A DNA stretch of 64,000 bases from CAVUPF01 sp963743285 (GCA_963743285.1 CAVUPF010000005.1:124001-188000), one strand, 5' to 3'; positions 9,747 through 18,154 are shown, counted from the stretch's first letter. Notes: generated by a model not told the origin, from the letters alone. Numbers and translations are program-made.

Positions 9747-10610
9747 ATGAGCGCGAAGCGGATCATCATCACCGGCGCTGCGAGTGGCATCGCCCAGGCC
9801 ACAATGGCCGAGCTAGTGCGCCGGGGGGCTCGCGTGGTGGGGCTCGATCTCAACGCCGAGCAGGGAGAGGAGCTGATCGCCTGCGACGTCCGTGATCAGG
9901 CCTCCGTCGATCAAGCGGTTGCCGCGGCGATCGAGCGTCTGGGGGGCGGGTTGGACGTCCTCATCAACTGCGCCGGTCTGGCGACGCCGCAGAGTGCCGG
10001 CCTGGCGCCCGACCCCAAGGCGCTGGCGGTGATCGACGTCAACATGCTCGGCCCCTGGCGCGTGACGAGCGCCGCGCTGGAAGCCCTGCGAGAGTCCCGC
10101 GGACGGGTCGTCAACGTCGCATCGGGAATGGCCTTCGTGGCATTGCCCTTCGCGGCGGCCTACGCGATGAGCAAGCACGGTGTTCGCGCCTACTCCCAGG
10201 CGCTGCGTCTCGAGCACGGCGATGCGATCTCCGTCACGACCGTGTATCCGGGGTTCATCCGCACCCCGATACACAAGGACTCGATCGAGTTCGGCATCCA
10301 GGTCTCCTCGCCCGAGGAGAGCCTCGAGTCCGCTGTGCTCGCGCTCGCCCGGGCGGCGCTGGACGATCCTCCTGCCCGGGACATCATCACCACGCGCACC
10401 GGCAAGCTGACCGTCGCCTTGACGCGCTACCTACCGGGCCGGCTCGTCGATCGCGTCATCCTCAGGGGAGTGCGTAAGGAGATGCAGGGCGCCAGCTTTG
10501 AGGGCACGGGCCCCGCGCTTGCCGATTTCGCCGATCGGATCACGGGGGGTGGGCGCAGCCCTTCGACTGGGCCTGAGCGCACCCCATCGCTCACTCATCC
10601 CGAGAAGTGA
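9747..10610 (+). CDS. Short-chain dehydrogenase/reductase (SDR)
   Basis: 287 residues. Classical SDR features are present: the dinucleotide-binding TGAASGIA near residue 10 (last G of the usual TGxxxGIG is A), an acidic residue in VVGLDLN after strand 2, CDVRD for adenine contact, NCAG near residue 75, the catalytic Ser in NVASG and the Y-x3-K pair in YAMSK. The TVYPGFIRTPIH stretch after the active site is typical. It probably oxidises or reduces an alcohol or ketone with NAD(P). The C-terminal 30 residues are Pro/Ser-rich and atypical. It lies between the SnoaL-like gene and the ligase as part of one operon. Confidence 0.8.
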   Translation: MSAKRIIITGAASGIAQATMAELVRRGARVVGLDLNAEQGEELIACDVRDQASVDQAVAAAIERLGGGLDVLINCAGLATPQSAGLAPDPKALAVIDVNMLGPWRVTSAALEALRESRGRVVNVASGMAFVALPFAAAYAMSKHGVRAYSQALRLEHGDAISVTTVYPGFIRTPIHKDSIEFGIQVSSPEESLESAVLALARAALDDPPARDIITTRTGKLTVALTRYLPGRLVDRVILRGVRKEMQGASFEGTGPALADFADRITGGGRSPSTGPERTPSLTHPEK

Positions 10611-10652
10611 TCCCAGCGCCGCAGCCGCCAATCTGGAGAGGAGTGATCGCGA

Positions 10653-12185
10653 GTGCCAGAGCCACTGCCCCGGGGACGCAGCCCGTTCGATCAGACCGGC
10701 GTTAAGCGCGACGCTGAGGGGATCGCGCGATATATCGATCACCCACCGTCGTTGGTGGCGATGCTGTGCGCGAGCGTTAAGCGCGACGCCGCGGCGATAG
10801 CGCTGGTCGAGGTCGGAGGCCCGTCGATCAGCTATGGGGAGCTCTGGGAGCGCGCGTTGCGCGTCGCCGGTGGCCTGCGAGCCGCGGGCGTTGAGCGCGG
10901 TGGGCGCGTGGCGATCAGGTTGGGCAACGGGATCGACTGGGTGCTCGCCTTCTTCGGCGCCCAGATGCTCGGCGACGTGGTCGTCCCGGTCAATACGCGC
11001 CTGGCCGAGGAGGAGGTCGCTTACGTCCTTGAGGACTCCGGGGCGTCTTACACCTTCGCTCCGGGCGCCGTACTGCCCGACGGCGAGCCGGTCGCGGCAG
11101 AGGACCTGGGACCGGACGAGCTGGCGGCGATCTTCTACACGAGCGGCACGACCGGGTTCCCCAAGGGCGCGATGATCACCCACGCCAACTTTCTGACCAA
11201 CAGCGAGAACGCGTTTCGCTGCCTGCGCACCGAGCGCTCCGCCGGCCCTGAAATCTCGACGCTGGTGTCGGTGCCGCTGTTTCACGTCACCGGCTGTAAC
11301 AGCCAGCTGATCCCGGTGCTGGAGCTCGGCGGTCGGATCGAGATCCTCTCCGGCCCGCTGGACTTCGACGGCTTCTTCCAGGCCGTTGGCGAGCACGGCG
11401 TCAACCAGCTCGTCTCGGTGCCGGCGATCTATCACGCCGTGATGCGTCATCCGAAGTTCGCCGAGCTGGACGTCAGCCGCGTCACCTGGGTCTCCTACGG
11501 TGGCGCGCCGATCGCGGAGAGCCTCGTCCACCAGATCCAAGCGGCGTTCCCGAACGCGCGTGTCGGCAACGGGTTCGGCCTCACAGAGACGTCTTCGCTG
11601 ACCTCCTTCCTGCCCCACGAGGAGGCCGCCGAGCACGCCGACTCGGTCGGCTTTGCGCTGCCGGTCATCGACCTCGCGCTTGAGGAGGTCGACCCGCAGA
11701 GCGGTGTGGGGGAGCTGCTCGTGCGCGGCCCAAACGTCGTGCGGGGCTACTGGGGAAAGCCGGAGGCCACCGCGGAGGCGTTCAGCGACGGCTGGTTGCA
11801 CACGGGCGACCTCGCGCGCGTGGACTCCGATGGCCTGCTTTACATCGTCGACCGCAAGAAGGACATGATCAACCGCGGTGGCGAGAACGTGTACTGCATC
11901 GAGGTCGAGAACGTCCTCGCCGCAGCGCCGGGGGTCGGCGAGGTGGCCGTCGTGCCGGTGCCCGATGAGATGATGGGCGAGAAGGTCGGCGCGGTGATCG
12001 TGGCACTTGCGGGGCAGGAGCTCGACCTGGGGGCCGTAATCGAGCACGGCGGCGCGCACCTCGCGGACTTCAAGGTTCCCCAGTACGTAGCGCTGCGCGA
12101 GGACCCGCTGCCGCGAAATCCGGCGGGCAAGGTCCTCAAGGCGCAGCTGCGCGATCACACCAGCTGGGGCAAGGCATTGCGCTGA
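10653..12185 (+). CDS. Acyl-CoA synthetase / AMP-dependent ligase (ANL superfamily)
   Basis: 510 residues, GTG start with a GGAGAGGAG site upstream. It activates a carboxylic acid as acyl-AMP and transfers it to CoA. Visible motifs are the P-loop YTSGTTGFPKGA near residue 165, the A5 motif GFGLTETSS near 310, HTGDLARVD near 385, the hinge DRKKDMINRGGENV near 400 and the C-terminal catalytic lysine in PRNPAGKVLK near 490. Length and motifs fit medium/long-chain or aryl acyl-CoA ligases; the substrate is not predictable. The N-terminus holds a short duplication (VKRDA twice, 25 residues apart) encoded by a 16-bp DNA repeat at 10699-10714 and 10774-10789. Confidence 0.88.
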   Translation: MPEPLPRGRSPFDQTGVKRDAEGIARYIDHPPSLVAMLCASVKRDAAAIALVEVGGPSISYGELWERALRVAGGLRAAGVERGGRVAIRLGNGIDWVLAFFGAQMLGDVVVPVNTRLAEEEVAYVLEDSGASYTFAPGAVLPDGEPVAAEDLGPDELAAIFYTSGTTGFPKGAMITHANFLTNSENAFRCLRTERSAGPEISTLVSVPLFHVTGCNSQLIPVLELGGRIEILSGPLDFDGFFQAVGEHGVNQLVSVPAIYHAVMRHPKFAELDVSRVTWVSYGGAPIAESLVHQIQAAFPNARVGNGFGLTETSSLTSFLPHEEAAEHADSVGFALPVIDLALEEVDPQSGVGELLVRGPNVVRGYWGKPEATAEAFSDGWLHTGDLARVDSDGLLYIVDRKKDMINRGGENVYCIEVENVLAAAPGVGEVAVVPVPDEMMGEKVGAVIVALAGQELDLGAVIEHGGAHLADFKVPQYVALREDPLPRNPAGKVLKAQLRDHTSWGKALR

Positions 12186-12212
12186 GCCAACCACAACTCC
12201 GGGAGGAGTCCT

Positions 12213-12620
12213 ATGTATGAGCCAGTCCTGTTTCGTGACCGTCCGCGTCCTGTACAGATCGTGCTGGGCGGTGTGATCCCTGCCGTGGCCGGTGGGGTTG
12301 CCGGTCTGCTGGTCGGAGTCTCCAGCGGTGCCTACTGGGCATACGCCGTGCTCGTCGCGATTGGCGCCATCGTGGCCGGCTTCGAGCACCGAAACGGGTG
12401 GGGCGGGGCCGGCCGTGGTTTCGTCGCTGGCCTGACCTATGGCATCGCTCTACTGGTGGTCCACGCGATCACCGGCGCCCACGCAAAGGTCTCACTCGGC
12501 AGCCCGCCAGCCTCGCTCGCGCTGGTCACTGCGATTGCCGGCGCGCTGTTGAGCGCCCTCGGTGGCCGGATCGCCCGTTGGCGGCGAGAGCGCCGACCTC
12601 CCCAGGCTGAGGTTGAGTGA
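12213..12620 (+). CDS. Small four-helix membrane protein
   Basis: 135 residues, ATG preceded by GGAGGAG at good spacing. Hydrophobic segments lie near residues 15-37, 42-60, 70-88 and 98-117, with a basic Arg-rich C-terminus (RRERRPPQ) probably cytoplasmic. No family is recognised. It starts 27 bases after the acyl-CoA ligase on the same strand, so it is probably the last gene of that operon. Confidence 0.6.
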   Translation: MYEPVLFRDRPRPVQIVLGGVIPAVAGGVAGLLVGVSSGAYWAYAVLVAIGAIVAGFEHRNGWGGAGRGFVAGLTYGIALLVVHAITGAHAKVSLGSPPASLALVTAIAGALLSALGGRIARWRRERRPPQAEVE

Positions 12621-12904
12621 GAAGCTCCGGCTGTCGTGGGCTGAGCAGCTCAGCATCGGGCCTTGCCCCAATTTGCCTCGTCGCACAAGCCCGTTTACCA
12701 AACCAAACCACCGCTCGACTCCCTGGACGCTGAGCGAAGGAAATAGTCATCGGTGAGATCGAAGGCGGCGCCAACCACTGCGTCCTAGGTCGCGTCGGTA
12801 GAAGTGGTGTAACGAGCCCGAGGTAGGGCCGGGAAAAGTTCCGGCCACCGCGGGCCCCAGACTCGTCGGTTGACCAGCAAGTCAACGACGAAAGGAACAC
12901 CACG

Positions 12905-14067
12905 ATGGCCGAGAGCCAGAGAATGACGACCGCCGAGGTCGTAGCAAAGACTCTGATCACCGAGCACGCCGACTTCCTCCGCGACGCCGTCGCGCTGGTC
13001 GCCCGCGAGCTGATGGAGGCCGAGATCTCGGGTGAGATCGGTGCCGGGCGTGGGGAGGTTTCAGCGGAGCGCTCGACCCACCGAAACGGCTACCGATCCC
13101 GCGGCTGGGAGAGCCGCGCCGGCCCGCCGAGCAGGCCCTGCTGGCCGTCGTCATGGAGGCCTACGTCAACGGGGTCTCCACCCGCAAGGTCGACCGCCTC
13201 GTCTCTCAGCTCGGCATCTCGGGGATGAGCAAGGATCGGGTCTCGGCGATCTGTCGGTCACTGGATGAGCGGGTGGTGGCCTTTCGCGAGCGTCCATTGG
13301 AAGGCGAGTACCCCTACCTCTGGCTCGATGCCAAGCAGGTCAAGGTTCGATCCGATGGCCACGTGCGCTCCAAGGCCGTTGTGATCGCCTACGGGGTGCA
13401 TGAGTCAGGGAGACGCGAGGTGATCGACCTCGACGTCGGCGAGGTCGAGTCGGGCGCCTTTTGGGTCGAGTTCCTGCGCTCCCTGCGCGCCCGTGGCCTC
13501 AGCGGTGTCCGCCTCTGCGCCTCCGATGCCCACGAGGGGCTGAAGGGGGCGATCGCGCGGGTGCTGGGCTGCCCCTGGCAGCGCTGCGCCGTTCATTTCG
13601 TCAGGGACATGCACCAACACTGCCGCCCGGCCCAGCGCGGCATGGTCTCCGCGGCGCTGCGCGAGGTCTTTGTCGCCGAGGGCCATGAGCAGGCCCGCGA
13701 GCGCGCCGGCGCGGTGATCGAGCGCTTGGCTCCCAGCGTGCCTAAGGTCGCCGAGCTGCTCGAGGACGCCGAGGAGGACCTGTTGGCCTTCTACCGCTTC
13801 CCCGCAGCCCACTGGTCAAAGCTGCGGAGCACCAACCCCCTGGAGCGGGTCAACCGCGAGGTCGGCAGACGCTCCGACGTGGTCGGGATCTTCCCCGACG
13901 ATGACTCGGTGATCCGCCTGGTAGGAGCGCTTTTGATCGAGCAGAACGACGAGTGGCTGGTTACCCGCCGCTACCTCTCGGAGGAGTCGCTCGCCCTGGT
14001 CCTTAAGGACCAGGGCGAGGAGGGAAGGGAGGTGGTCGGAGAACTACAAGCCGCGAGAAGGGACTGA
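12905..14067 (+). pseudogene. IS256-family (mutator-type) transposase with internal deletion
   Basis: The frame starts at ATG 12905 after AAAGGA and encodes a typical N-terminus up to RNGYRSRGWESRAG. Near 13105-13120 the frame changes, and reading resumes as AEQALLAVVMEAYVNG. The stretch that normally carries an IPKLR..SYFPSFLEPRR-like segment is missing: about 20-25 codons plus a frame offset are lost. Downstream the DDE triad is intact: Asp in LWLDAKQVKV, Asp in CASDAHEG, Glu in NPLERVNREV. The product should be inactive unless complemented. A perfect palindrome sits near the 3' end (13990-14019). Confidence 0.85.
13990..14019. repeat. Perfect 30-bp palindrome inside transposase 3' end
   Basis: Arms 13990-14004 and 14005-14019 are exact reverse complements (CTCGCCCTGGTCCTT and its complement) with no spacer. 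The sequence is coding (residues LALVLKDQGE). In RNA it would fold into a long hairpin 55 bases before the right terminal repeat, so it could act as a transcription block or stability element of the IS. Confidence 0.75.
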
Positions 14068-14220
14068 CGAGCGGTTACACCACTACCGCCGACTTGACTG
14101 CGTACTATCCCGGTAGGGGCGTGCTCGTGGGACTGTTTAGGACCAAGCGGGGCGGCTCCGGCGCGGATTCTGCCACCAGCGCGCCGCCGTGATCCCCAAC
14201 CAGTTCGGGTTACATCGCCC

Positions 14221-14706
14221 TCAGGTGCCGACGTCGATCGGAGTCGACGGTGGGCCCTCGGTGAGCAGAGAGCGGAGCCGGGCTGCCAGGTCCCGCGGCG
14301 CCAGTTCCTCGCTCGTCACCTCCAGTTCCTCCACGGTCCACCACCGAGCGGCCGTCAGCTCGGCCTTCTCGGTCTCGGTCATCGCGGCGCAATCAGGCTC
14401 GAAGTGAGCTACCCGCGCCATGAACCACCGCTCGCGCTGGTCCCACTCGACACCGCGCCAGGTGAAGACATGTCGGCGGCGCCAGACCTCCCGGCCCAAC
14501 GGAAGGTCGGCAAGCCCGGTCTCCTCCGCCACCTCTCGCACTGCAGCCGCGCGTGCGTCCTCGTCCTTTTCCAAGCCGCCACCCGCCGGAAACCAGAACG
14601 CTGCTCCAGTCTCCGGCCTCTCGCCCCGGAACAGCAGGAGCCGCTCGTGCTCGTCAAGCAGGAGAACGCGTGCCGCATTGCGCGGTTGGGGCGCATCGCT
14701 CTTCAT
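14221..14706 (-). CDS. NUDIX hydrolase
   Basis: 161 residues from the ATG at 14706. The NUDIX box is complete near residues 38-60: G-G-L-E-K-D-E then REVAEETGL, matching GX5EX7REUXEEXGU, so a Mg-dependent nucleoside-diphosphate-X pyrophosphohydrolase is expected. The rest (FWFPAGGGLE, WRRRHVFTWRGVEWDQRERWF) resembles broad-specificity members of 140-170 residues. The substrate is unknown. The frame stays open upstream of this ATG, but that part is low-complexity and does not look coding. Confidence 0.8.
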   Translation of the reverse strand: MKSDAPQPRNAARVLLLDEHERLLLFRGERPETGAAFWFPAGGGLEKDEDARAAAVREVAEETGLADLPLGREVWRRRHVFTWRGVEWDQRERWFMARVAHFEPDCAAMTETEKAELTAARWWTVEELEVTSEELAPRDLAARLRSLLTEGPPSTPIDVGT

Positions 14707-15090
14707 CAGCAACAAACGTAGAGCACACGCAAGTCCAGAGCTGATCGGCCAGGTGATCGGCTGGAGTGCGCGATCGCCGCGGCCCGTGAGTCCGAGGCGA
14801 GCTTCGCCGAGCGGGTGAAGGCGGTGCTCCGCGGCGCCCTGGCGCTCCTTGCCCCCGAGCCCGGGCTGCCGTCGCCCGCCCGAAGCCAGGGTGGAAGCCC
14901 CCCTGCCACTGCCTCTCACCGCCGTGCCAGCTGCGGCAGGTTGATCGCCCGCCTCGACCTGAACCGCAGCTGCGAGCGCAGCTCGTGGTTCTAGTAAAGG
15001 GGACCTGTTTTTGATTGAAACAGACGCTGACGCCAACACACCAAGCACCTTTGGAGGTCGCATGCGTCACCATTTCGGAGTGAACGTCGA
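14707..15090. other. Gene-poor stretch with possible TetR remnant
   Basis: No intact gene is seen between the NUDIX gene and the secreted-protein gene. On the + strand, about 14763-14993 reads ECAIAAARESEASFAERVKA then VLRGALALLAPEPGL without a start. This resembles the helix region just after the HTH of some actinobacterial TetR regulators, so it may be a decayed fragment. The match is weak and was judged only by eye. Confidence 0.3.
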
Positions 15091-16407
15091 TTGACCGCCT
15101 CCAGGTTTAAACGCCGACTCGTGCGGTCCGCGCTCCCGTTGGTGGTTTGCAGTCTTGCCTTCGGCTGCATCTCAACTTCATCCGCCCAGGCGACCTCCTC
15201 CTTCAGCCCCTCATTCAGCGCCCGCACCGTCGACGACCAGGCTGGCGCTTTCAGCCCCGAGACCGTGACGATCACGCGGACGGGCGAAGCAGAAGAACTG
15301 GGCTCGATCGCTCTGCGCAACCCGCCGGGCCTGCTGGGCATGCTGTCCAGGGTCCGCATCTGCTCGGCGGCCCAGGCCGAAGCCGCCCGCTGCCCGGCAA
15401 ACAGCCGGATCGGCACCGTTGAAGTCGGTCTAGGGCCGGGCTTCAACCCCTTCTACTCCGAAGGCGGCGTCTATCTCACCGCTCCCTACAGAGGCGCCCC
15501 CTACGGACTCGCCGTCGCCGTTCCAGTTCTCGCCGGCCCTTTCGAGCTCGGCGAAGTGATCGTCAGGGCGACGCTGAGCATCGACCCGAGCACCGCCTCG
15601 CTCAGCATAGAAAGCGACCCGCTGCCCCAGAGCCTCGACGGCATTCCTCTACAGATCCGGACGATCCGCCTGGACCTCGACCGCAAGGGCTTCATCTTCA
15701 ACCCGACCAGCTGCAAGCCCAGCTCGATCCAGGCCACCGTGACGAGCACCGCTGGCGCTATCGCCTCTGAGCAGAGCCGCTTTCAGGCGGCAGATTGCTC
15801 CAAGCTCGCCTTCAAGCCGAAGCTTTCCCTGCGCCTCGCCGGGCAGGCCAACCGCGGAGCCCATCCGAAGCTGACCGCCGTGCTGAAGATGCCCAAGGGA
15901 GGCGCCAACCTCATGCGGGTCGCGCTCACCATGCCCCCGAGCGAGCTGATCGACAGCGCCCATCTTCAGGATCCATGTACCCGAGCCGTCTTCGCAGAAG
16001 GCTCGACCCCCGGCGAACGCTGCCCGCCGGGCTCGGTGATCGGCTTCGCCTGGGCCATGACTCCACTCCTCAATGCGCCTCTCGAAGGCCCCGTCTACCT
16101 TCGCTCCTCAACCCGCAAGCTCCCCGACCTCGTCGCGGCGCTGAACGGTCAGATCGACCTCGACCTCGATGGCCGCATCGACCCCGTCCATCGTAGCCTT
16201 CGAGCCAGCTTCGCCGCCCTCCCCGACGCACCGTTCTCCAGGCTCACCCTGACTCTCAAGGGTGGCGGCGAGGGCCTGCTCGAAAACAGCGCGAACCTCT
16301 GTGCCTCGACCGAGCACGTGGGCGTGAAGATGACAGGCCAAAACGGAAAGAGGTCCGACGAAGCCGCCCTTCTCCTCACCAGCTGCGGCCACCGGAAGGC
16401 GAAGTAG
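15091..16407 (+). CDS. Secreted repeat-family protein (fourth paralogue)
   Basis: 438 residues. The only usable start in frame is TTG at 15091, with GGAG ten bases upstream. A signal peptide is clear (basic FKRRLVRSA, then LPLVVCSLAFGC, cleavage near SAQA). The mature part aligns by eye over its whole length with 2-1288: GGVYLTAPYRG, VPVLAGPFELG, GIPLQIRTIRLDLDRKGF, NPTSC, ERCPPGSVIGFAW, ALNGQIDLDL. Four conserved cysteine pairs are likely disulfides. Unlike the 1007-residue paralogue it lacks the long N-terminal half. Function is unknown. Its GC content is high like the surrounding chromosome, unlike the first 7 kb. Confidence 0.75.
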   Translation: MTASRFKRRLVRSALPLVVCSLAFGCISTSSAQATSSFSPSFSARTVDDQAGAFSPETVTITRTGEAEELGSIALRNPPGLLGMLSRVRICSAAQAEAARCPANSRIGTVEVGLGPGFNPFYSEGGVYLTAPYRGAPYGLAVAVPVLAGPFELGEVIVRATLSIDPSTASLSIESDPLPQSLDGIPLQIRTIRLDLDRKGFIFNPTSCKPSSIQATVTSTAGAIASEQSRFQAADCSKLAFKPKLSLRLAGQANRGAHPKLTAVLKMPKGGANLMRVALTMPPSELIDSAHLQDPCTRAVFAEGSTPGERCPPGSVIGFAWAMTPLLNAPLEGPVYLRSSTRKLPDLVAALNGQIDLDLDGRIDPVHRSLRASFAALPDAPFSRLTLTLKGGGEGLLENSANLCASTEHVGVKMTGQNGKRSDEAALLLTSCGHRKAK

Positions 16408-16630
16408 ATGTCAAAGCCGGTTTGAACACTCGACCGGCGTTGACACCCGCCGTCGGCTTTGGGCCGCGCAGTTTGGCACCGTCGCGCCCGAGGAGTCCCT
16501 GGAGGTAGACGGCTGAGCCGTCCTTGCTTTCACGAAGATCTCCGTGCAACCGGAGATGGTTCCACTCTGCGGCCCCACAGGCTCATACTGCCATGGCACG
16601 CCAGCGGCTCAGGGCGCGGGTCTGAGCGGG

Positions 16631-17131
16631 CTATCCGCGACCCACCGGCGAGGCTCCGGCACCCTTTGAGGGGCCGCGGTGCGGTGTCCAGGAATCAGGA
16701 TCGGCGGAGAGCCTCTGCACCCCCGCTGGAAGCTTTCCTGAGACCAAGTCGGCAAGAGTCACCGACTCAAGAACCGAGCGCAGGTTGGCGCGAACGGCTA
16801 TCCAGACCTCCTGCAGATATCGGGCGTTGCCTCGGTAGCTGATCGACTCAGGCGGCTCGGACTGAACGTTGGCGATCGGCCCCTCAACCGCACGGATCAG
16901 ATCGGCGATGGTGATCGCGTCGGAGGGCCGGCTGAGCCAGTAGCCGCCCTGACGGCCTCGTCTGGCGCGAACGATCCCGGCGTGCTTGAGCTCGCCCAGG
17001 ATGTGCTCGAGAAAAGGCAGCGGGATGTCCTGGGCCGCGGCGATCCGCTCGCCCTTGAGTGGCCCGTCTTCTGCGGCCGCCAGCTCCACGGCAGCGCGCA
17101 CCGCGTAATCAGCTCTGGCGGAGACATGCAT
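16631..17131 (-). CDS. Rrf2-family transcriptional regulator
   Basis: 166 residues. The N-terminal 85 residues fit the Rrf2 winged helix: MHVSARADYAVRAAVELA, then IPLPFLEHILGELKHAGIV and RGRQGGYWLSRP. Members sense redox, Fe-S or thiol/sulfur status and repress nearby genes. No cysteine is present anywhere, so an Fe-S cluster as in IscR or NsrR cannot be held; a CymR-like, cluster-free regulator is more likely. It lies 44 bases behind the TauE/SafE permease on the same strand, presumably in one operon, and probably controls it through the palindrome at 18129-18147. Confidence 0.85.
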   Translation of the reverse strand: MHVSARADYAVRAAVELAAAEDGPLKGERIAAAQDIPLPFLEHILGELKHAGIVRARRGRQGGYWLSRPSDAITIADLIRAVEGPIANVQSEPPESISYRGNARYLQEVWIAVRANLRSVLESVTLADLVSGKLPAGVQRLSADPDSWTPHRGPSKGAGASPVGRG

Positions 17132-17175
17132 GCTCGTAGTTAATCACCGAGCCGGCGAGCCGCCTGTCTGCGGAC

Positions 17176-18093
17176 TCAGCTGGTGGCGAGCTTGGCTGTA
17201 CCGGGCTCGCCGCTCCGTCGCTGCTGACGCCGTGCGTACCAGCGAGGCGCGAGCAGGATCAGCGTCAAGCCGATCGCCGCCACGCCAGCCGCGATCGGCC
17301 ACAGCGCCGAATCGCCTTTCTGGATCGTGAGGACGCCCGATGCGATCAGGACAAGCCCGAGCGCGCTGCGCAGAAAGCCCTGCGGCGCCCGGGCGGAGAG
17401 CGCTGAGCCGATGATCACTCCGGGGATCGAGCCGAGCAGGATGTTTCCGACCAGCGAGAAGTCCACGTTGCCGCCCACCCAGTGCGCTATCCCGGCGGCC
17501 CAGAGCAGAACCGCGGCGTGGACGATGTCGGTGCCCACCACCCGGCGGGGCGTGAGTCGAAAGAGCGCGATCAGGAGGATTGCGATCACCGTGCCCGACC
17601 CGGCCGAGGTGATCCCGATCACGAAGCCCGTAACGGCCCCGATCACGATGGCCGCCGCCTTGTGGCGGCGGGCGATGACGAAGTCATCACGCTCCTGGAT
17701 CAGGCCACGGAGGATCAACGAGCGGGCCAGGGTGATCACCCCGACCACCAGCAGGGTGCCGCCCAAAAGCGCGTAGACGATCGAGTCGAGGCGGCTTTCG
17801 CCGACGCTTGACTCCAGGAGGCTGATCAGGAAGACGCCGAGGATCCCCGCAGGCACGCTGCCCACCGCCATCCAGAAGACCAGCCCCATGTTTACCGTGT
17901 GCATCTTCAGGTGGCGCCAGCTGCCGACGGTCTTAGTGATCGCCGAGTAGAAGATGTCGGTGCCGATCGCGACGACCGGCTGCACGTTGAAGATCAGGAT
18001 CAGCATCGGGGTCATCAGCGACCCCCCGCCGACTCCGGTCATGCCGACCAGGATGCCGATGCCAAGACCGAAGATGACGATTGCCGGGTCCAT
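17176..18093 (-). CDS. TauE/SafE-family membrane permease
   Basis: 305 residues from the ATG at 18093, chosen because AAGAGG lies nine bases upstream; a TTG seven codons earlier is possible. The sequence shows the family signature GMTGVGGGSLMTPMLI near residue 20 and a second half-repeat FVIGITSAGSGTVIAILL near 165, with about eight hydrophobic segments in two halves. Members export or import sulfite, sulfonates, sulfoacetate or other anions. Pairing with a cysteine-free Rrf2 regulator suggests sulfur metabolism, but the substrate is not fixed by sequence. Confidence 0.85.
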   Translation of the reverse strand: MDPAIVIFGLGIGILVGMTGVGGGSLMTPMLILIFNVQPVVAIGTDIFYSAITKTVGSWRHLKMHTVNMGLVFWMAVGSVPAGILGVFLISLLESSVGESRLDSIVYALLGGTLLVVGVITLARSLILRGLIQERDDFVIARRHKAAAIVIGAVTGFVIGITSAGSGTVIAILLIALFRLTPRRVVGTDIVHAAVLLWAAGIAHWVGGNVDFSLVGNILLGSIPGVIIGSALSARAPQGFLRSALGLVLIASGVLTIQKGDSALWPIAAGVAAIGLTLILLAPRWYARRQQRRSGEPGTAKLATS

Positions 18094-18125
18094 CAAAGAG
18101 CCTCTTACCTGCAACGCGGCAGGCT

Positions 18126-18154
18126 ATTCCTAACTTCCTTAGTCAGGAGTGCAA
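18126..18154 (-). promoter_or_regulatory. Promoter with candidate Rrf2 operator ahead of TauE/SafE
   Basis: On the minus strand TTGCAC (18154-18149) and TAGGAA (18132-18127) are spaced by 16 bases, a plausible -35/-10 pair. The spacer is filled by an interrupted palindrome, CCTAACT-N5-AGTCAGG on the + strand (18129-18147), whose arms match at 6 of 7 positions. A dimeric repressor bound there would block RNA polymerase. The Rrf2 gene of the same operon is the obvious candidate. Confidence 0.5.

Larger units (their letters stand above)
12794..14093 (+). mobile_element. IS256-type insertion sequence, defective
   Basis: Imperfect terminal inverted repeats are seen at 12794-12813 and 14074-14093. 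Both share GTCGG and AGTGGTGTAAC, and 16 of 20 positions match by eye. They enclose one transposase gene, at the size normal for the family (about 1.3 kb). No convincing 8-bp target duplication flanks the ends, so the copy may be old or rearranged. The transposase carries an internal deletion, so the copy should not move by itself. Confidence 0.75.

Noticed and set aside
9800..9850. The SDR glycine motif ends in A instead of G, which might mean loss of cofactor binding.
   Set aside because: Other cofactor and catalytic residues are intact and this place tolerates Ala in some SDRs, so a functional enzyme is still most likely.
10431..12389. 652-codon frame on the minus strand opposite the acyl-CoA ligase.
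   Set aside because: It is a shadow of a gene with complete ANL motifs on the + strand; the opposite product is His/Arg/Asp-rich and has no domains.
12786..14101. Target-site duplication around the IS256 element.
   Set aside because: The eight bases on either side of the proposed ends differ, and shifting the ends by a few bases gave no match.
15091..15220. Lipoprotein signal in the fourth secreted paralogue (LAFGC).
   Set aside because: The residues before the Cys (A-F-G) do not fit the lipobox at the -3 and -2 places, and a normal cleavage site SAQA follows.
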